Assembly (NCBI RefSeq): GCF_001184025.1
Contig: NZ_BBYG01000015.1
Location: forward strand, 310,001 to 374,000
Direction: 5' to 3'
DNA length: 64,000 bases
Source: Streptomyces maremycinicus
GTDB lineage: Bacteria > Actinomycetota > Actinomycetes > Streptomycetales > Streptomycetaceae
The translations under genes were made by a program, and so were the position numbers. Positions 61,654 through 64,000 of this stretch are shown in pieces. The notes beneath the pieces are model-generated. The model did no database searches. It was not told where the DNA came from and worked only from the letters and a program-made list of their open reading frames with translations. Numbering within the stretch: position 1 is the stretch's first letter; each line of letters opens with the position of its first letter.

Positions 61654-62093
61654 GAGCGCACCTGACGTCGCGCGGACGGCTCCGCCCCGACCACCGCGGG
61701 CTCGGCTTCGGTTTCCTCGGTGTCGACGTGACCGAGCGGCGGGCTCGGGGCCAGTGGGCCGAGGTGGAAGACCATACGGGCCTCCACCTTGCCGACGTTG
61801 CGGAAGCGGTGGCGCACGTTGAGGGGGATCAGGAGCCCCTGCTCGGGCTGGAGCGGGTGCGGCTCACCGTCCAGGTCCACCTCCAGCTGCCCGCACACGA
61901 CGTACACGAACTCCTCGGAGTACGGGTGGTAGTGCTCACCGATGCGGTCGCCGGGCTGGATGAGGGCCAGGCCCATGAAACCGCTGGTGGCGCCCACCGT
62001 GGCCGGCGTGAGCATGGCGCGCAGGTCGCCGCCTCGCCGGGTGTTGGGCTCGACCTCGCTGAGATCCATGATTCTGTGACGAGAAGTGATCAC
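61650..62093 (-). CDS. cupin protein of the pigment PKS operon (WhiE-II type)
   Basis: 147 residues from GTG 62093 (GGAGGA five to six bases upstream; ATG 62069 is internal). The cupin core contains GDRIGEHYHPYSEEFVYVVC and LIPLNVRHRFRNVGK. It has the characteristic DLSEVEPNTRRGGDLRAML beginning of the WhiE ORF II / CurC / SchB kind. The role in pigment formation is not settled; it is probably a cyclase or stabilising factor. Confidence 0.9.
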   Translation of the reverse strand: MITSRHRIMDLSEVEPNTRRGGDLRAMLTPATVGATSGFMGLALIQPGDRIGEHYHPYSEEFVYVVCGQLEVDLDGEPHPLQPEQGLLIPLNVRHRFRNVGKVEARMVFHLGPLAPSPPLGHVDTEETEAEPAVVGAEPSARRQVRS

Positions 62094-62163
62094 GACGTTC
62101 CTCCGATGATGTACTGCACCGACGTGGCAGGGGCGGGCACCGCCCCCGCCACGTGATGACGAA

Positions 62164-63315
62164 TCAGGCGTCGGGCGACCGGCGGTCGGTGACGAGGTCC
62201 ATGCGCGCCAGTTCGAGGAAGCGCGCGAGGCGGCCGTCCGCCGAGGAGGACGCGTCGGCGGCACCGGCGTCCAGCGTGGTCAGCTCGGCCACCTGCTTCG
62301 GGTCGGACAGACCGAGGGCCTGGCCGGGGTCGGCGGCATCGAGCCCGCCGCGCACGTCGATCAGCCGTACGACGACGTCGTCGCGCTGGAAGATCGTGCT
62401 GCGCAGGACCGGGCTGCGCGGGTCGTCCGCGGCAGCCTCGTCCTGCCGGGCGAGGAGCTCGGCCAGCTTCATGCCGCGGTCGGCACGGGTCGGGTAGTAC
62501 AGGGCGTACCGCTCGGCCCGCGCGTCCTGCTGCTCCGCCGTCACGTGGTGCACGGCCGGCAGCGCGGCCCGGGTGAAGAAGACCCGGGCGGACTCGGGGT
62601 CGTTGAGGTCCCGGTCCTGCTCCAGATGGGGGTTGATGGCCTCCTCGACCGCCCGCACCTCGGGCTGGCGGGAGACGTGGCGCAGCGCGGAGAGCAGGTC
62701 GCCGCGCACCTCGATGGCCCGCACCACCCGGTTGCCGTGCATGAACAGCGAGGTGCGGCACAGCCGGGTGGTGTCGTCGACCTGCGGTTCGGGCGAGGCG
62801 TAGTCGGCCAGGATCTTGGCGACGATCTCCTCGCTGCCCGGCTTCACGGTGAAGGTGAGCGCGTGCCGGATCACGCCGTCGCCGATCCTCGGCGAGGTCT
62901 GGAGCCGGCGGTTCGCCCGGTCGGCGGCCACCGCCGGGCCCCCCGTCTCGCGGACGACGTGGAAGCGCAGCGAGCGGGTGTCGCGCACACAGCTGTGCAG
63001 CGGCTCCACCATCGCCACGTGCTCCTCGCTGTTGACCCAGGCGAGGAACGGCGGGGCGCTCTCCCACTCGCTGGTGATGAGCCACTGCGAGGGGTTCTCG
63101 ATGGACTGGCACAGCTGGTCGCTGACGTGACCGGGAACGGACGCGACCTGGTTGCAGAGCTGCTCGTACGCCTCGAGGAACTGCTGCTGGGCCCCGTCGT
63201 AGACGTCGACCAGAAGGACGACGCGGAGCCGGGAACCGTCGAACACGGACTGGGAGACACGTTGCGACGCCTGTCGCGCCCGCGAACCTGCAACTCGTTC
63301 GGACGTGGTGGTCAT
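62164..63315 (-). CDS. SchA/CurD-like protein (WhiE-I type)
   Basis: 383 residues from ATG 63315 (GTG 63324 is in frame). It contains repeated ferredoxin-like ABM-type modules: LRVVLLVDVYDGAQQQFLEA, VIRHALTFTVKPGSEEIVAK, RAIEVRGDLLSALRHV and VRLIDVRGGLDAADPG. SchA/CurD/WhiE-I proteins occur at the head of spore-pigment operons and may act as monooxygenase-like or chaperone proteins. It is the first gene of the operon; the promoter should lie in 63316-63452. Confidence 0.9.
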   Translation of the reverse strand: MTTTSERVAGSRARQASQRVSQSVFDGSRLRVVLLVDVYDGAQQQFLEAYEQLCNQVASVPGHVSDQLCQSIENPSQWLITSEWESAPPFLAWVNSEEHVAMVEPLHSCVRDTRSLRFHVVRETGGPAVAADRANRRLQTSPRIGDGVIRHALTFTVKPGSEEIVAKILADYASPEPQVDDTTRLCRTSLFMHGNRVVRAIEVRGDLLSALRHVSRQPEVRAVEEAINPHLEQDRDLNDPESARVFFTRAALPAVHHVTAEQQDARAERYALYYPTRADRGMKLAELLARQDEAAADDPRSPVLRSTIFQRDDVVVRLIDVRGGLDAADPGQALGLSDPKQVAELTTLDAGAADASSSADGRLARFLELARMDLVTDRRSPDA

Positions 63316-63452
63316 CCTGCGCACATCTCCTTCGCGGAGGGGGTAGGTGAACGTCGGCCGCGGTGATGCGACGTCAGCGTTCCTCGATCCTGTGCCCGTC
63401 CCCGCAAGCGCGCGACTCGGATGAACTACGTGGGTGACTGGGCGGCCGGCCG

Positions 63453-64000
63453 TCAGACGAGATGGGCGAAGACGACCAGGTTGTCGGTGTAGTCCTTGAC
63501 CCGCCGGTCGTAGGCACCCGCACAGGTGATGAGCCGCGCCTGCGCGTCGGGGGTGTCGCCGTACACCCGCTCGCTGGGGAAGTCGGCCTTGTCGAAGGTC
63601 TCGACGCTGTCCACCAGGAAGGACGCCTTGCTGCCGTCGGCCCGCAGGACCTGGAAGCCGTCGCCCTTCGCGAGTTCGCTGAGCCTCGCGAAGACGGCCG
63701 GGGAGGTCTTGGTGTCGACGTGCCCGGCGATGATCGACGTGCCCGTCTCGCCGGGTGAGGCTCCCTTGGCGTGCCAGCCGACGAGGTTGACATCGTTCGC
63801 GGGCGGCGGCTCGAGCCGGCCGTCGGCGCCGATGGCGAGGTCGACGAAGGGGGCGTCGACCCCGATCTTGGGGATGAACAGCCGCACGGGCCGGGAGCGC
63901 GGCAGACCGGCCGCCGCGTCCCTGGTGTCCGCCGCTCCGGCGGGCGGGGTCTGCGCGGCCGGGGTGCGGGGCGCGGGGACCGATCCGGCGGCGGGCGGGG
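63453..64000 (-). CDS. class F-type sortase (5' partial)
   Basis: The frame stays open to the right edge, so the N-terminus is missing. At least 182 codons are visible. A Pro/Ala-rich stretch precedes the sortase domain from VRLFIPKIGVDAPFV. Catalytic residues: His in SIIAGHVDTK, Cys in RLITCAGAYD, and an Arg soon after (DRRVKDYTDNLVV). Class F sortases are actinobacterial transpeptidases or housekeeping-like sortases that join proteins to the cell wall. It lies upstream of the pigment operon on the same strand, 138 bp away, and is probably unrelated to it. Confidence 0.88.
   Translation of the reverse strand, partial: PPAAGSVPAPRTPAAQTPPAGAADTRDAAAGLPRSRPVRLFIPKIGVDAPFVDLAIGADGRLEPPPANDVNLVGWHAKGASPGETGTSIIAGHVDTKTSPAVFARLSELAKGDGFQVLRADGSKASFLVDSVETFDKADFPSERVYGDTPDAQARLITCAGAYDRRVKDYTDNLVVFAHLV

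Overview
The window is typical Streptomyces DNA. GC content is very high with strong G/C third positions, GTG starts and 4-bp GTGA/ATGA gene overlaps are frequent, and it carries AfsR/SARP regulators, multidomain SpoIIE-type phosphatases, a whiE-like spore-pigment locus and one rare TTA codon. I see no rRNA, tRNA, insertion sequence, prophage or CRISPR array.

Layout. (1) 1-6143: a tightly coupled minus-strand operon for aromatic ring cleavage (FAH-family hydrolase, cyclase-family hydrolase, flavin monooxygenase, amidohydrolase, extradiol-type VOC dioxygenase running off the left edge), with a divergent LysR regulator. (2) 6531-7877: an MFS transporter. (3) 7999-12639: kdpFABC high-affinity K+ pump genes preceded by an extra 27-residue membrane peptide gene. 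(4) 12807-17488: two divergent SpoIIE phosphatases with PAS/GAF sensors. (5) 17469-24325: TetR regulator, secreted M19-type dipeptidase with discoidin domain, nucleoside-sugar-epimerase-like protein, two alpha/beta hydrolases and an AraC regulator. (6) 24419-30906: two tandem AfsR-like regulators and a divergent alpha/beta hydrolase. (7) 31349-37890: a repeat-rich surface protein, a membrane protein, a PBP4-type carboxypeptidase, an atypical response regulator, a beta-propeller protein and a zinc-ribbon protein. (8) 37906-43900: two paralogous sugar-binding lipoproteins around a third SpoIIE phosphatase, plus a CUT2-type permease with no ATPase gene. A 15-codon ORF sits exactly where the ATPase should be. 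(9) 43996-48768: Tet(X)-like flavin monooxygenase, Eis-like acetyltransferase, LysR regulator and PhzF-family protein.

(10) 49363-55640 is the most interesting region. It is a compact RiPP-like cluster, all on the plus strand: MFS exporter (with a TTA codon), S9-family serine peptidase, a 40-residue candidate precursor peptide, a strong hairpin, a cobalamin-type radical SAM enzyme of the RiPP C-methyltransferase kind, and a DUF5825-like protein. A parallel beta-helix protein and an O-methyltransferase follow on the same strand.

(11) 58014-63315 is a minus-strand, translationally coupled type II PKS operon in whiE/sch/cur order: SchA/CurD-like protein, cupin, KS-alpha, chain-length factor, ACP, aromatase/cyclase, cyclase. 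The usual divergent hydroxylase is not adjacent. Instead the O-methyltransferase converges on it across a perfect 19-bp terminator stem. A class F-type sortase begins off the right edge and ends at 63453.
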